Shown: positions 1 through 10,280, counted from the stretch's first letter. The stretch is DNA of 64,000 nt from Coxiella endosymbiont of Amblyomma americanum (GCF_000815025.1 NZ_CP007541.1:592902-656901); one strand, 5' to 3'. Notes: generated from the sequence alone by a model not told the origin. Made by a program: numbers and translations.

Positions 1-1485
1 TTCAATTAATAAGGTACCGCCAAAACGAATACCACCAAATACTTGAAAATAAGGACGTCTTAATAAGCTAATATAAATCAGTTTTAAAAAATTTTTATCC
101 CAACGTGAAGTAATGCCGTATTCAGCGACTCCTCCGAAGCCAGTTATGGTTCGAATATCTAACTGCTCTTGTAAATCAATATAATGCAGAATAGGTTCTG
201 TAACAAGTTTAGAAGGCAAAGGCTCGATTTTCAAACCATCTACTCCTACGACAGCAAATCCTTCCATTAGGAGAAAATGTGCTAATGTAAAGCCAGCAGG
301 TCCCATGCCAACAATTAAAACTTTTTTTCCATTATAAGTTTTAGGGAGATATTGCTTCTGTCTTAGAGGGTTCCAGCGCGTCAGTAAATCGTATATCTCT
401 ACTCCCCACGGTAATTCAAGTACGTCCGTTAAAACTCGTGTTTCGGTCTGAGGAATATCGACAGGTTCTTGTTTTTGGTAAATGCAAGCTTTCATACAAT
501 CATTACAAATGCGGTGTCCAGTGGCAGGACACATCGGATTATCAATCATAATAGTAGCTAGAGCAGCGATTGCATAACCTTTTTTTTTCAAGAAATGCAT
601 TTCAGAAATTTTTTCATCCAAAGGGCATCCTGTTAGTATTTCACCTAAAGGATTAATTTTCATTTTTTGATGAGAATCACTTTTCTTTACAGGAAACCCT
701 TTAGAACAAAAATCACTATTAGTTTTGTGACAATAAATACAATAGTTAATATGATGCATTACTTGGCGTCGATTCATTCGAGAATCCGTTAAAGTAAATC
801 CGTCCCTATAACGATGTAATTCGGTAGGTCCTTCTAAGCGTTTTATGTTATCTTTAGCAATCGCAATCGTTTTTACTAGATTGTCGTAGTCTAAGTATTT
901 AGGTAAATAAAAACTTTCCCACCCTTTTACTGCTTTTTTACCTTCTGATTGAGTCAAGGCCGCAACACACCACAAGATCAGTTTTTCAATAAAATTTGCA
1001 TTGTCTTTAGGTGCTTTCAATAAATCCTGTCCCCAACAAGCAATAGCCCATTCTCGATCAGACATATCTAATCTACTTTTTTCTAATTGAGTATTTACCC
1101 ATTGATCTAATAATGAAAAGTCTTCTATTAAATCCGATTTTTTTAGCAATCGTTTTGCTTGACGTAAAATATAGAATTTTTTGAAATCAAAAATAATATT
1201 TTCTCTTAAAGTCGTGAGGCGCAAACGATCAACTTGCGTTTTAATCAAGAAAAGATCAGCAATAAAGGACTCTAATATGATTCCACAAGCGATAATCAAT
1301 TCGCTAGTTGATTTAAGTTTTAAAAATTTTGGCTCCTTCTTTCGATAACAAAGAAGTTGTTCGTATACCATCTCGTCTTTTTCTTTCAAAAAAGTTAGGA
1401 ACGTAGTATCCAGCTTTTTAAGTCCATTTGTTGTCAATAGTTCTGAAAAGTTGAATTCCGTTTGATTTATTGATAGATTGTCCAT
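1..1485 (-). CDS. FAD/NAD(P)-binding oxidoreductase, GltD-like, 3' end cut by window
   Basis: The frame is open from an ATG at 1485 to the window edge (495 codons), so the C-terminal part is missing. Residues about 1-240 are mostly helical, with no domain I recognise. C249 and C252 form a CxxC pair. C319, C327, C330 and C334 (C-x7-C-x2-C-x3-C) resemble the Fe-S ligands in front of GltD-type flavoproteins. A Rossmann dinucleotide motif, GMGPAG, starts at G393 and should bind FAD. This order matches glutamate synthase small-subunit-like oxidoreductases, which pass electrons between NAD(P)H, flavin and Fe-S clusters. The substrate cannot be told from this part. The flavoprotein class is fairly sure; the exact function is not. 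Confidence 0.75.
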   Translation of the reverse strand, partial: MDNLSINQTEFNFSELLTTNGLKKLDTTFLTFLKEKDEMVYEQLLCYRKKEPKFLKLKSTSELIIACGIILESFIADLFLIKTQVDRLRLTTLRENIIFDFKKFYILRQAKRLLKKSDLIEDFSLLDQWVNTQLEKSRLDMSDREWAIACWGQDLLKAPKDNANFIEKLILWCVAALTQSEGKKAVKGWESFYLPKYLDYDNLVKTIAIAKDNIKRLEGPTELHRYRDGFTLTDSRMNRRQVMHHINYCIYCHKTNSDFCSKGFPVKKSDSHQKMKINPLGEILTGCPLDEKISEMHFLKKKGYAIAALATIMIDNPMCPATGHRICNDCMKACIYQKQEPVDIPQTETRVLTDVLELPWGVEIYDLLTRWNPLRQKQYLPKTYNGKKVLIVGMGPAGFTLAHFLLMEGFAVVGVDGLKIEPLPSKLVTEPILHYIDLQEQLDIRTITGFGGVAEYGITSRWDKNFLKLIYISLLRRPYFQVFGGIRFGGTLLIE

Positions 1486-1764
1486 ACAGAGAATGTTTTT
1501 TGTTTTAACCGTGTTTAGCAATAAAAGAAAACCTTATAAAAAGATTTCCGGAGCATACACCAGTGAAATCGACAGGAGCCTGTCTGATTTTGATCGGAGT
1601 CATGTCCTTCTATCCGACCAACTTTCTGAAATTAAAAAACACAAACAGATCTTCTGCTTTCGAGATAACTCTTGCTCTGTTATAAAAAAAAAATCCTTGT
1701 GGAATTTTTCAGATAATAAATCTTCTCTATAAGCTTTCTAATAATATTATAATATATCTATATC

Positions 1765-2067
1765 TTATTTGAGCAATTGCTTTAACTTTCCATTTTTAAA
1801 CAATTCACTGACAATATCTTTTCCACCAATAAATTTTCCTTTAATATAAAGTTGCGGGATAGTCGGCCATTTAGAAAAATTTTTAATTCCTTGACGCAGC
1901 TCATCTGATTCTAAAACATTAAAGCTTTTAAAATTAATTTCGCATTGGCGTAAAATACGAACTACATATTCCGAAAATCCACATTGAGGAAAATCTTCGG
2001 TTCCTTTTATATATAGTACCACGGGATTATCTTCTATTTGTTTTTGAATTACCTGATGAATGTTCAT
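1765..2067 (-). CDS. grxD: Monothiol glutaredoxin (Grx4 type)
   Basis: A 100-residue protein with the monothiol active site C29-G-F-S, the cis-proline segment WPTIPQLYI (67-75) and the GG-D glutathione-binding turn at 81-84, all hallmarks of GrxD. The family binds a bridging [2Fe-2S] cluster with glutathione and delivers Fe-S clusters in the cytosol. It is slightly shorter than E. coli GrxD (about 115 residues), mostly at the C-terminus. It is divergent from the ferredoxin gene on the other side of a 287-bp spacer, so the two Fe-S proteins may share a promoter region. Confidence 0.93.
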   Translation of the reverse strand: MNIHQVIQKQIEDNPVVLYIKGTEDFPQCGFSEYVVRILRQCEINFKSFNVLESDELRQGIKNFSKWPTIPQLYIKGKFIGGKDIVSELFKNGKLKQLLK

Positions 2068-2354
2068 TTTTAAAGTTTCCTTAAATATTCAATTATCTCT
2101 AAGATACAAGTGTGTTAGAATATGAGCGCTGTTGTTTTTACAAGATGTCATTTTGTAAAAAGAAACCTCGTGTGCAAGACGTAACAATCCCAATCTTACA
2201 GAAACTTTGCGACGCTCGCAATCCTGTAAAACTTTGATTTGCTTAGTAAGATGACATATTACATGTGTGTAATTACCTTTTTACCTTAATCAGCGGCTTT
2301 AATTGCGCTTTTTATTATATTGATATATATTTATCGCTACGAGAATAACGTGAC

Positions 2355-2702
2355 ATGACTTTTGTTGTAACCGATAGCTGCATACAATGTAAATACACAG
2401 ACTGCGTAAAAGTTTGTCCGGTGGATTGTTTTCGCGAAGGACCTAACATGTTAGTTATAGATCCAGATGAATGCATTGATTGTAATCTTTGTGTACCAGA
2501 ATGTCCAGTTGACGCTATATTTTCTGAAGATGATTTACCTAAAGAGAAGCAAACTTTTTTAAGACTCAACGCAGAGCTTTCAAAAAAATGGCCTGTCATT
2601 GCTTCCGGAAAAAAAGCTTTAGAAGGTGCTGACGATTGGATAAATATACAAAATAAATTGCAATATTTAGAACGTGAATGGCCAAAAAAAAATGGTAAAT
2701 GA
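2355..2702 (+). CDS. fdxA: 7Fe-8S ferredoxin
   Basis: A 115-residue FdxA-type ferredoxin. The first cluster region has C9, C12, C17 and C21-P, with C25 close by; the second has C40, C43, C46 and C50-P. The uneven first spacing (C-x2-C-x4-C-x3-CP) is typical of a [3Fe-4S] plus [4Fe-4S] protein, and the C-terminal tail after residue 55 is usual for the Azotobacter FdI/FdxA group. It is a small cytosolic electron carrier; its redox partner cannot be told here. The antisense frame over the same DNA is a shadow. Confidence 0.93.
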   Translation: MTFVVTDSCIQCKYTDCVKVCPVDCFREGPNMLVIDPDECIDCNLCVPECPVDAIFSEDDLPKEKQTFLRLNAELSKKWPVIASGKKALEGADDWINIQNKLQYLEREWPKKNGK

Positions 2703-2934
2703 AGTATTTTCTTCTCGAACAACTTCTTGTCAAAAAATTTATTTGTCGTGTTAGTCATTAATACGTTTTAATCTGAATAAATTTTTCTGTTGCTTCAATT
2801 TTTTCCAGATCAATATTAGATGGGATGTGTAGATTGATTGAGTCTATCAAGAAAAACAGTTACAATTTAGCAACTAAATGCCGAGAATTTAAGCAGGATG
2901 TGTTTCTGATTTTATTGTATTAAATGGAGATATT

Positions 2935-4566
2935 ATGACTACTAATGCTTATAAGAGACGTATTGGGCCTATTGGTCTAATGATGTCTTCTGTAAGCGCT
3001 ATGATTGGTTCTGGATGGCTATTTAGTTCATTGTATGTCGGTCGTCTAGCGGGACCTGCTTCTGTTGTTGCTTGGATGTTTGGTGGAATATTAGTAGTCA
3101 TTGTAGCTCTTACCTATGCAGAGATTACAACTATGTTACCTATTACTGGAGGTAGTACCCGTTTTCCGCAGTTAACTCATGGCACTTTTGTTAGTTTATT
3201 TTTTGGGTGGATTACGTGGTTTAATTTAATGACAGCTCCAGCTACAGAAGTTCAAGCGATGATTCAATATGCCGCTAATTACTGGCCTGATTTGATTCGA
3301 CAAAATGGAAACAGTGTACAACATGGATTAAGTTTAGAGGGTTATCTTATCGCCACGTTGTTAATGATAGGTTTTAGTTTAATTAACATTTATTCCATTC
3401 GATTTACTACCAGTCTTAATAATGTTTTTTCATTCTGGAAATTAATTGTACCAATTTTAACTGCTTTTGTGCTCATAATAGTTGCTTTTCATCCTTGTAA
3501 TTTTTCTAATCTACAATATGGTGGATTTATGCCTAATAATTGGAAGGGTGTCTTCGCTGCATTAGCAACAGGAGGAATTTTGTTTGCTTTTAACGGATTT
3601 AAACAGGCAGTAGAGCTTGCGGGAGAGGCAGATAATCCAGGCCGAACTATAATGATTGCTATTCTAGGTAGTTTAATAATCGTATTAATTATCTATTTAT
3701 TACTACAAATTGGTTTTATTGGGGCTTTAAGTGCTGACAGTTTGTCGAAGGGTTGGCTATACATACATTTCATAGGTGATGCGGGGCCTCTAGCTGGTCT
3801 CTTGATGACATTGGGTATTACTTGGATGGCTGTTTTACTTTATATTGATGCTTTAATTGCCACTGGTGCTGCAGGATTAGTTTATAGCACTAGCGCAGCT
3901 AGAACTTTGTATGGATTAAGTGCCAATCGCCAGTTACCTAAATTTTTACACGAAGTAAATGAGAGAGGAATTCCTGCTAAGGCTGTCATTGTTAATTTTA
4001 TAGTAAGTATGACATTTTTCTTGCCATTTCAAGGTTGGTACGAGATGGCTGAATTTATGTCATCAATTATCGCCCTTTCTTATATTACAGGGCCGATTTG
4101 TTGTTTATCGTTGCGTTATCAGCTACCATGGCAAAAGCGAGTTTTTCGTTTACCCTTGATTACAATATGGAGTTTTATTGGATTTTATATTTGTACTCTC
4201 ATTGTTTATTGGACAGGTTGGCGTGTAGTTTCAAAATTAGGAATTAGCTTAGTGGTTTCTTTTATGCTTTTTATTTTTTATCGATTATTGTCCACACGTC
4301 CTAGAGGTATTCATATGAATTGGCGTGCATCTCTTTGGATGTGGCCATATTTACTTGGACTAAGCGTTATTTCTTATTTAGGATCTTATGGTGGAGGTCA
4401 TGATAAAATTTCTTTTGGATGGGATTTTTTATATCTTGGTATTTTGTCTATTGTCGCTCTTTATTTAGCGGTTGTATTTCGGGCTAGTGATAAACATGTA
4501 AGGGTTACACTTAATAGTTTTGAAGAAGAAGTCATGACTGGTATTCCATCTACTGTCCCTGACTAA
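2935..4566 (+). CDS. APC-family amino acid permease
   Basis: A 543-residue, highly hydrophobic inner-membrane protein with about 12-13 predicted transmembrane segments. The N-terminal stretch with SAMIGSGW near residues 21-28 is the glycine-rich broken helix 1 of the APC (amino acid-polyamine-organocation) fold, and FAFNGFKQAVELAGEADNP near 219-237 matches the helix 6 to loop 6 signature. Length and character resemble proton-coupled acidic amino acid permeases such as Bacillus YveA, but substrate cannot be settled from sequence. An uptake role fits a symbiont that has lost proC. A purine-rich stretch (aaatggagat) precedes the ATG. Confidence 0.88.
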   Translation: MTTNAYKRRIGPIGLMMSSVSAMIGSGWLFSSLYVGRLAGPASVVAWMFGGILVVIVALTYAEITTMLPITGGSTRFPQLTHGTFVSLFFGWITWFNLMTAPATEVQAMIQYAANYWPDLIRQNGNSVQHGLSLEGYLIATLLMIGFSLINIYSIRFTTSLNNVFSFWKLIVPILTAFVLIIVAFHPCNFSNLQYGGFMPNNWKGVFAALATGGILFAFNGFKQAVELAGEADNPGRTIMIAILGSLIIVLIIYLLLQIGFIGALSADSLSKGWLYIHFIGDAGPLAGLLMTLGITWMAVLLYIDALIATGAAGLVYSTSAARTLYGLSANRQLPKFLHEVNERGIPAKAVIVNFIVSMTFFLPFQGWYEMAEFMSSIIALSYITGPICCLSLRYQLPWQKRVFRLPLITIWSFIGFYICTLIVYWTGWRVVSKLGISLVVSFMLFIFYRLLSTRPRGIHMNWRASLWMWPYLLGLSVISYLGSYGGGHDKISFGWDFLYLGILSIVALYLAVVFRASDKHVRVTLNSFEEEVMTGIPSTVPD

Positions 4567-4639
4567 AAGTGAAGAATCACAGTAAAAACAGAAAAATAGC
4601 AAACTGTTTAATTAACATTCTCTTAAAATTCGACGTCTT

Positions 4640-5971
4640 ATGAAAAAACTTTACATAAAAACACATGGTTGTCAAATGAATGAATACGATTCCACGAAAA
4701 TAATAGACGTTTTGTATATGTCTCATCAATTAGAGACTACTAATAAACCGGAAGACGCAGACGTTCTTTTGCTGAATACATGTTCTATACGAAAGAAAGC
4801 TCAAGAAAAGGTATTTTCTGAATTAGGTCGATGGAAAGCTTACAAATCAAAAAGGCCTCATATAATTATTGGTGTTGGAGGCTGTGTAGCAAGTCAAGAA
4901 AGAGAGAGTATTTTGAAACGCGCTCCTTTTGTGGATATTGTTTTTGGACCACAAACCTTGCATCGATTACCAAAATTATTAGATACAGTTATCCAATTTA
5001 AAAAATCAGTTATTGATGTTGCCTTTTCAGAATTTGAAAAATTTGATTATCTTCCGGAGCCTCGCGCAAGTGGACTCTCGGCCTTTGTTTCCATTATGGA
5101 AGGATGTAGCAAATATTGTACTTTCTGCATAGTGCCTTATACTCGAGGTGAAGAAATTAGTCGACCATTTGACGACGTCATAGCTGAAGTTGTTAAATTA
5201 TCTCAACAGGGCGTTCGAGAAATTATTTTACTTGGTCAAAATGTTAATGATTATCAAGGTGTTATGTACAATGGAAAATTAGCTAATTTAGCTTTACTTA
5301 TTCATTATTTAACTGCTATTAAAAAAGTAAAAAGAATTCGGTTTATTACTTCCCATCCTTCTGCTTTTTCCGAAATCTTGATTAATTCTTATGCTCAAGA
5401 ACCTAAAATTGCAAACCACCTTCATCTACCCATTCAAAGTGGTTCCGATCGAATTCTTCAAATAATGAAACGTAATTACACTGTATCAGAATTTAAATAT
5501 AAAATTCATAGGTTGCGTAAGATCAGACCTGATATTAGCGTTTCTTCGGATTTTATCGTTGGTTTTCCAGGAGAAACTGAAAGAGATTTTCAGGACACTA
5601 TAGACCTTATTCATGAAATTGGCTTTGATTATTCTTTTAGTTTTATTTATAGTCCTCGTCCGGGAACTCCTGCTGCTCAATTATCTGATAACATCTCCAT
5701 AAAAGTTAAAAAAAAACGTTTGTCAATTTTACAAAATTGCCTACGAATGACAGCATTAAAAATCAGTCAATCAATGTTAGGAACTCGACAACGTGTTTTA
5801 GTGATGGGGCCTTCAAAAAAATATCCTAAGCAACTTAGTGGTTGTACTGAAAATAACCGAATCGTAAATTTTGCAGGAGCAATGTCTTTAATTGGGAAAA
5901 TAGTTTTTATCAATGTTGAAGAGATACAGTTAAATTCTTTTCGAGGCAGTATTTGCAGCAAAAGTATTTAA
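4640..5971 (+). CDS. miaB: tRNA-2-methylthio-N6-dimethylallyladenosine synthase
   Basis: A 443-residue methylthiotransferase that adds the ms2 group to i6A37 of tRNAs reading UNN codons. The N-terminal UPF0004 domain carries the auxiliary cluster ligands C11, C48 and C82. The radical SAM motif C156-x3-C160-x2-C163 follows, and a C-terminal TRAM domain starts around residue 375. All six cysteines are present, so it should be active. In most gammaproteobacteria miaB is followed by ybeZ (phoH), then ybeY; here ybeZ is missing and ybeY follows directly. Confidence 0.95.
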   Translation: MKKLYIKTHGCQMNEYDSTKIIDVLYMSHQLETTNKPEDADVLLLNTCSIRKKAQEKVFSELGRWKAYKSKRPHIIIGVGGCVASQERESILKRAPFVDIVFGPQTLHRLPKLLDTVIQFKKSVIDVAFSEFEKFDYLPEPRASGLSAFVSIMEGCSKYCTFCIVPYTRGEEISRPFDDVIAEVVKLSQQGVREIILLGQNVNDYQGVMYNGKLANLALLIHYLTAIKKVKRIRFITSHPSAFSEILINSYAQEPKIANHLHLPIQSGSDRILQIMKRNYTVSEFKYKIHRLRKIRPDISVSSDFIVGFPGETERDFQDTIDLIHEIGFDYSFSFIYSPRPGTPAAQLSDNISIKVKKKRLSILQNCLRMTALKISQSMLGTRQRVLVMGPSKKYPKQLSGCTENNRIVNFAGAMSLIGKIVFINVEEIQLNSFRGSICSKSI

Positions 5972-6106
5972 TTTGAAATAATAGGAAATATATTAATAAG
6001 GACGATAATATTGGAAAAACTTTTTTATAGTAATGGAACATTGATTGCGAATTTACTTGAACATACTTTCAGCAAACACAATGGATGTTGCTTATTGTTG
6101 TTAAAT

Positions 6107-6571
6107 ATGAAACTAAGCATTAGCGTTCAAAATGCTACGAAATTTTCTGTGCCTTCTCTTCTAGAATTGAGAAGATGGGTAGGTATTACTTTCCAATGTA
6201 TTCCCGTTACCATAGATAATGGTTTATCCGAATTAACAATTCGTTTTATTGATCAAAATGAGAGTGCTACTCTAAATAAAATTTATAGAAACCAAAGAGG
6301 TCCTACAAATATTCTATCTTTTTTCTATGGGACTATTCCTGGATTTCCCGAAGATTTAATTGGAGATTTAGCCATTTGTTCTCCTTTAGTTTTTCAAGAA
6401 GCGAAAACACAAAAAAAATTTTTACAAGCTCATTTTGCTCATCTTGTCGTTCATGGGGTTCTACATTTGCTAGGATACAATCATGTTAAAATGCAAGAAG
6501 CTTTAGAAATGGAAACATTAGAAATAGCAGTTCTTTCTCAATTTGGATATAAAAATCCGTATAAAGACTGA
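6107..6571 (+). CDS. ybeY: Endoribonuclease YbeY, rRNA maturation factor
   Basis: The core protein of 154 residues has the metal-binding signature HGVLHLLGYNH, close to the family's HGxLHLxGYDH, with three histidines for zinc; the usual Asp is Asn here. YbeY helps process 16S rRNA 3' ends and in ribosome quality control. ATG 6107 gives the normal family length (E. coli 155) but lacks a clear ribosome binding site. The frame stays open back to a TTG at 6011, which has a good AAGGA eight bases upstream and would add 32 residues unlike YbeY. That upstream segment may be the start of the missing ybeZ, joined in frame by a deletion. Function is confident, start is not. Confidence 0.87.
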   Translation: MKLSISVQNATKFSVPSLLELRRWVGITFQCIPVTIDNGLSELTIRFIDQNESATLNKIYRNQRGPTNILSFFYGTIPGFPEDLIGDLAICSPLVFQEAKTQKKFLQAHFAHLVVHGVLHLLGYNHVKMQEALEMETLEIAVLSQFGYKNPYKD

Positions 6572-7260
6572 TATATTGTTTTATCTAATTATCACTAGAA
6601 AACTTTAAAATAAATTGTACACTTATTTCTAGCATGAATTTTTACACTTAATGTAGAGATTTTTTAAAGTATTCTCAGGGTATTTTGTTGTCTTAGTTTC
6701 GGTACAACAGACTGATTTTTCATCGTTATTGTTTTCAAATTTTACATTTGAAAGCACTGTACTCTTATTCAAAGTTCTATATAGAAAGCCAATAATGTGG
6801 TTGAGTATTTTTAAAATTGGAACCTCTGAGTTAGAAAATACTAATTTTTTATTTCTTTGTAATACACAAGATTTTCCTCTGCCTTTTAATTTCTAAAAAT
6901 AAACCTTATAACCTTGATTGTTCTTTTAAAGAAAAATTAAGTGCTTTATTACTAGAATCTATGGAATATCATTAGTTGTAACTTTTGTAGTTGAAAGTTT
7001 ATGCTTTTTATTATTTTTTTATAAAGCAATATAATTCTTATTTTTTACTAGTCTTTTAATACAAAAAATCTATTTAAAATCTTTAATATATACGTTGCTA
7101 CTTTTCTGAACAGTCGTTTTAAAATAGCATTTGTAACTTAAACGTTTACAAACGGAGTACTGTTGATTAATTCTAGTTAAGTTCAATATTTTCCCTATTT
7201 TCCCTTGCTGAATGCTAGTGTGCTTCCATCAATTTAGTTCTTAAGGTATTCTTAATTGTT
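6572..7260. other. 689-bp non-coding gap where corC and lnt are expected
   Basis: No open frame of useful length and no recognisable protein piece on either strand; the DNA is very AT-rich with homopolymer runs. In related gammaproteobacteria corC (ybeX) and lnt lie between ybeY and leuS. I infer that this is the eroded remainder of those genes, but I could not recognise any of their motifs. The last part before 7261 presumably holds the leuS promoter. Confidence 0.5.
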
Positions 7261-9759
7261 ATGAGTAATATACCATACAATCCATCTAGTATTGAAAAAG
7301 CTGTACAAACTTATTGGGAGAAAAAAGGATGCTTTTCAGTTAAAGAAGATTTGAACAGAGAAAAATTTTATTGCTTAGTGATGCTGCCTTATCCAAGCGG
7401 AGATTTACATATAGGGCACATTCGAAATTATACTATCGGAGATTTAATAACGCGTTATCAAATGCATAAAGGCCGAAACGTTTTACAACCTATGGGGTGG
7501 GATGCTTTTGGATTACCTGCTGAAAATGCTGCTATTCAACATAAAGTATCTCCGGCAGAATGGACTAATAAAAATATTAAAAAAATACGAACACAACTTA
7601 AACAATTAGGATTCGCTTACGATTGGTCTCGGGAAATCACTACATGTGATCCTCTATATTATCGTTGGGAACAATGGTTTTTTCTCCAATTGTATAAAAA
7701 AGGTCTTGCTTATAAAAAGAATGCTGTTGTAAATTGGGATCCTATTGATCAAACAGTATTAGCTAATGAGCAAGTCATTAATGGACGAGGATGGCGTTCA
7801 GGTGCTTGCATAGAAAGACGTAAAATTTCACAATGGTTTCTGAAAATTACCGATTATAGCGAAGAACTTCTTAAAAGTTTGAATGCGCTAAAGGGTAAAT
7901 GGCCTGCACGAGTAATTACAATGCAAAAAAATTGGATTGGTCAATCTCACGGCACCACGGTGATTTTTTCTTTAAAAGATAGAGTAGATGAATTACGAAT
8001 TTTCACCGCACGTCCTGATACTATTATGGGAGTTGCTTACATTGCGATAGCTCCAGAGCATCCTCTTGCAAAAGCGTATGCTAAGCAAAGCAAAAAAACT
8101 ATTGATTTTGTAAAAAAATGTGAAAAAACGCGTGTAGCAGAAGTTGATATAGCCACTCAAGAAAAAGAGGGTATTTTAACAGACCTTTGTGCTATTCATC
8201 CGATCACGAAAAAAGAATTACCAATTTGGATCGTAAATTTTTTCCTAACAGATTATACTCTCTGTCAGGAGGATATAATTAGTGGGAAAGGGGCTGTAGC
8301 AGCAGTTCCTGCGCATAATCAACAAGATCATGCCTTTGCTATAAAATATAACTTGCCTATCAAGCCGGTTGTTAGACCGGCCAATGGCCAATGGAATTAT
8401 GAGAAAATTGCTTATACCAGCAGATCTGGAAAACTTTTTAATTCGGGAATGTTTAATGAGTTAGATGTAAAAAAAGCGTTTGATATTATTATCGATTATT
8501 TAAGCTCTCATGGACGTTGCACTAACCATCAGATAAATTATCGCCTACGTGATTGGGGTATTTCCCGTCAGCGTTGTTGGGGAACACCGATTCCTGTTGT
8601 TTATTGCAAAAATTGTGGTGTTGTTCCAGTTCCTGAAAATCAGCTTCCTGTTCTGTTACCAGAATACATCGTTCCTACTGGATATAGTATCTCTTTAAAA
8701 GAGGATGAAGCATTTTATAAAACAAAATGCCCTAACTGCGGTAAGACTTCTGTAAGAGAAACAGATACAATGGATACCTTTGTCGAGTCCTCTTGGTATT
8801 ACGCTCGCTATACTTGTCCTGATCAAGAAAATGCTATGTTAGATGATCGTGCTAAATATTGGACACCTGTAGATCAATACGTTGGAGGCATTGAGCATGC
8901 TATTATGCATCTACTTTATACTCGTTTCTTTCATAAAGTACTTAGAGATTTAGGTTTTCTGGATTCTAATGAACCTTTTTTACGATTACTTACTCAGGGA
9001 ATGGTATTAAAAGATGGTATGAAAATGTCAAAATCTAAAGGAAATGTCGTTACACCACAACCATTAATAAAAAAATATGGATCCGATGCCATACGGCTTT
9101 TTATAATTTTTACAGCTCCTCCAGAACAAGATTTAGAATGGTCAGATATTGGAATTGAAGGAGCTCATCGTTTTCTAAGAAGATTATGGGATTTTTCTCA
9201 TCAAGTTAAAGATATTTTGTTAGGTATTAATCAAAAAAAAAGACGATATCATCAATCCAAAACTTCTAAATACACATATACACGACAAATGATGCATAAA
9301 TACTTGCTTCAAGCTAATAATGATATGGAACGTCATCAATTCAACACAGTCATTTCTGCGTCGATGAAAATTTTGAATCTATTATTAACAACACTTACTA
9401 TGAACGATGAAATAAAATTTCTCTTAATTCATGAAGGATTAGGAATATTGTTATGTCTTTTATCACCTATTACTCCTCATATTACCCATTTTCTTTGGCG
9501 ATTATTAGGATTTGGGGAAAATATTTTAGATACTCCTTGGCCTAAAGTAGATTTTAGGGTCTTAAAAACTTTACAGATAGATATAATTGTCCAAATTAAT
9601 GGAAAATTGAGGGCTCGTATGCGAGTTTCCGCGGACACTTCGAATAAAGTAATTAAAAATCTTGCATTGAGTCAATACAATATTCAACGTTATATCTCTG
9701 GTACAAGAGTTAAAAAAGTTATTATCGTTCATCAAAGATTAGTTAATATAGTAATATAA
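7261..9759 (+). CDS. leuS: Leucyl-tRNA synthetase
   Basis: An 832-residue class Ia synthetase that charges tRNA-Leu. The HIGH signature is HIGH at 50-53 and the KMSKS loop is at 588-592. The CP1 editing domain lies between, and zinc-type cysteine pairs occur around residues 445 and 495. The length is a little under E. coli LeuS (860). Two editing-site motifs are altered: TARPDT (T249-A250) where E. coli has TTRPDT, and HNQQD (352-356) where E. coli has HDQRD; the key Asp (D356) and the last Thr are kept. It heads a compact run leuS-lptE-holA-nadD. Confidence 0.97.
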   Translation: MSNIPYNPSSIEKAVQTYWEKKGCFSVKEDLNREKFYCLVMLPYPSGDLHIGHIRNYTIGDLITRYQMHKGRNVLQPMGWDAFGLPAENAAIQHKVSPAEWTNKNIKKIRTQLKQLGFAYDWSREITTCDPLYYRWEQWFFLQLYKKGLAYKKNAVVNWDPIDQTVLANEQVINGRGWRSGACIERRKISQWFLKITDYSEELLKSLNALKGKWPARVITMQKNWIGQSHGTTVIFSLKDRVDELRIFTARPDTIMGVAYIAIAPEHPLAKAYAKQSKKTIDFVKKCEKTRVAEVDIATQEKEGILTDLCAIHPITKKELPIWIVNFFLTDYTLCQEDIISGKGAVAAVPAHNQQDHAFAIKYNLPIKPVVRPANGQWNYEKIAYTSRSGKLFNSGMFNELDVKKAFDIIIDYLSSHGRCTNHQINYRLRDWGISRQRCWGTPIPVVYCKNCGVVPVPENQLPVLLPEYIVPTGYSISLKEDEAFYKTKCPNCGKTSVRETDTMDTFVESSWYYARYTCPDQENAMLDDRAKYWTPVDQYVGGIEHAIMHLLYTRFFHKVLRDLGFLDSNEPFLRLLTQGMVLKDGMKMSKSKGNVVTPQPLIKKYGSDAIRLFIIFTAPPEQDLEWSDIGIEGAHRFLRRLWDFSHQVKDILLGINQKKRRYHQSKTSKYTYTRQMMHKYLLQANNDMERHQFNTVISASMKILNLLLTTLTMNDEIKFLLIHEGLGILLCLLSPITPHITHFLWRLLGFGENILDTPWPKVDFRVLKTLQIDIIVQINGKLRARMRVSADTSNKVIKNLALSQYNIQRYISGTRVKKVIIVHQRLVNIVI

Positions 9760-9764
9760 GAAAA

Positions 9765-10280
9765 GTGTTAGATAAAATAAGGGTGATATTCTTAATACTG
9801 ATTAGTGTTCTTATCTGTAATGCCCTAGTGGGTTGTGGATTTCAACCACGATTATCTGGAGATGTTCCATCTTGTCTGCGTTCTATTTACATAGATTCTT
9901 CTCAATTTTGTGATCCATTGATCATTCAATTGCGTAAAACTCTTCAAGCATTAACAGTTCATATAACTAAACAAAAAGAGACTGCTCTTGTTATTCTTCG
10001 CATTATTGACATTCATTGGAAGCCACTTATACCAAATATCTTGTACAGTAATGGAACTACATCTTATATTTACTTACTGAGTGTTGATTTTGATTTAGAA
10101 ACTCGTAACGGGAAAATACTAATAGGTCCTAAAAATATAACCTTACAACGTCATTTAATACAGAATATCAGTCAAGTATACACTCCTAATGCCAATCAAC
10201 TAATGAAAAAAGAAATGGTTGAAGCCATGGTGTCTTTGATTTACAGAGTATTAATTGTTTACGGAGGTAAAATAAAATAA
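9765..10280 (+). CDS. lptE: LPS-assembly lipoprotein LptE
   Basis: A 171-residue lipoprotein that plugs the LptD barrel in the outer membrane to insert lipopolysaccharide. It begins with GTG five bases after leuS. A hydrophobic signal (residues 6-21) ends in the lipobox LVGC with C24 as the lipidated residue, followed by GFQPRL, the usual GFxLR start of mature LptE. The position between leuS and holA is the conserved LptE locus and supports the call, since the mature sequence is poorly conserved. Its lipidation is notable because the expected lnt gene is missing nearby. Confidence 0.9.
   Translation: MLDKIRVIFLILISVLICNALVGCGFQPRLSGDVPSCLRSIYIDSSQFCDPLIIQLRKTLQALTVHITKQKETALVILRIIDIHWKPLIPNILYSNGTTSYIYLLSVDFDLETRNGKILIGPKNITLQRHLIQNISQVYTPNANQLMKKEMVEAMVSLIYRVLIVYGGKIK

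Noticed and set aside
1478..1732. 84-codon plus-strand frame
   Set aside because: It overlaps the start of the oxidoreductase gene on the other strand and has a low-complexity product without recognisable features.
2089..2283. Minus-strand open frame of about 64 codons upstream of grxD
   Set aside because: It has no good start codon, no ribosome binding site and no family resemblance. It may be a gene relic, but I could not support this.
2315..2758. 147-codon minus-strand frame
   Set aside because: It is antisense to the ferredoxin gene, whose cysteine pattern leaves no doubt about the coding strand.
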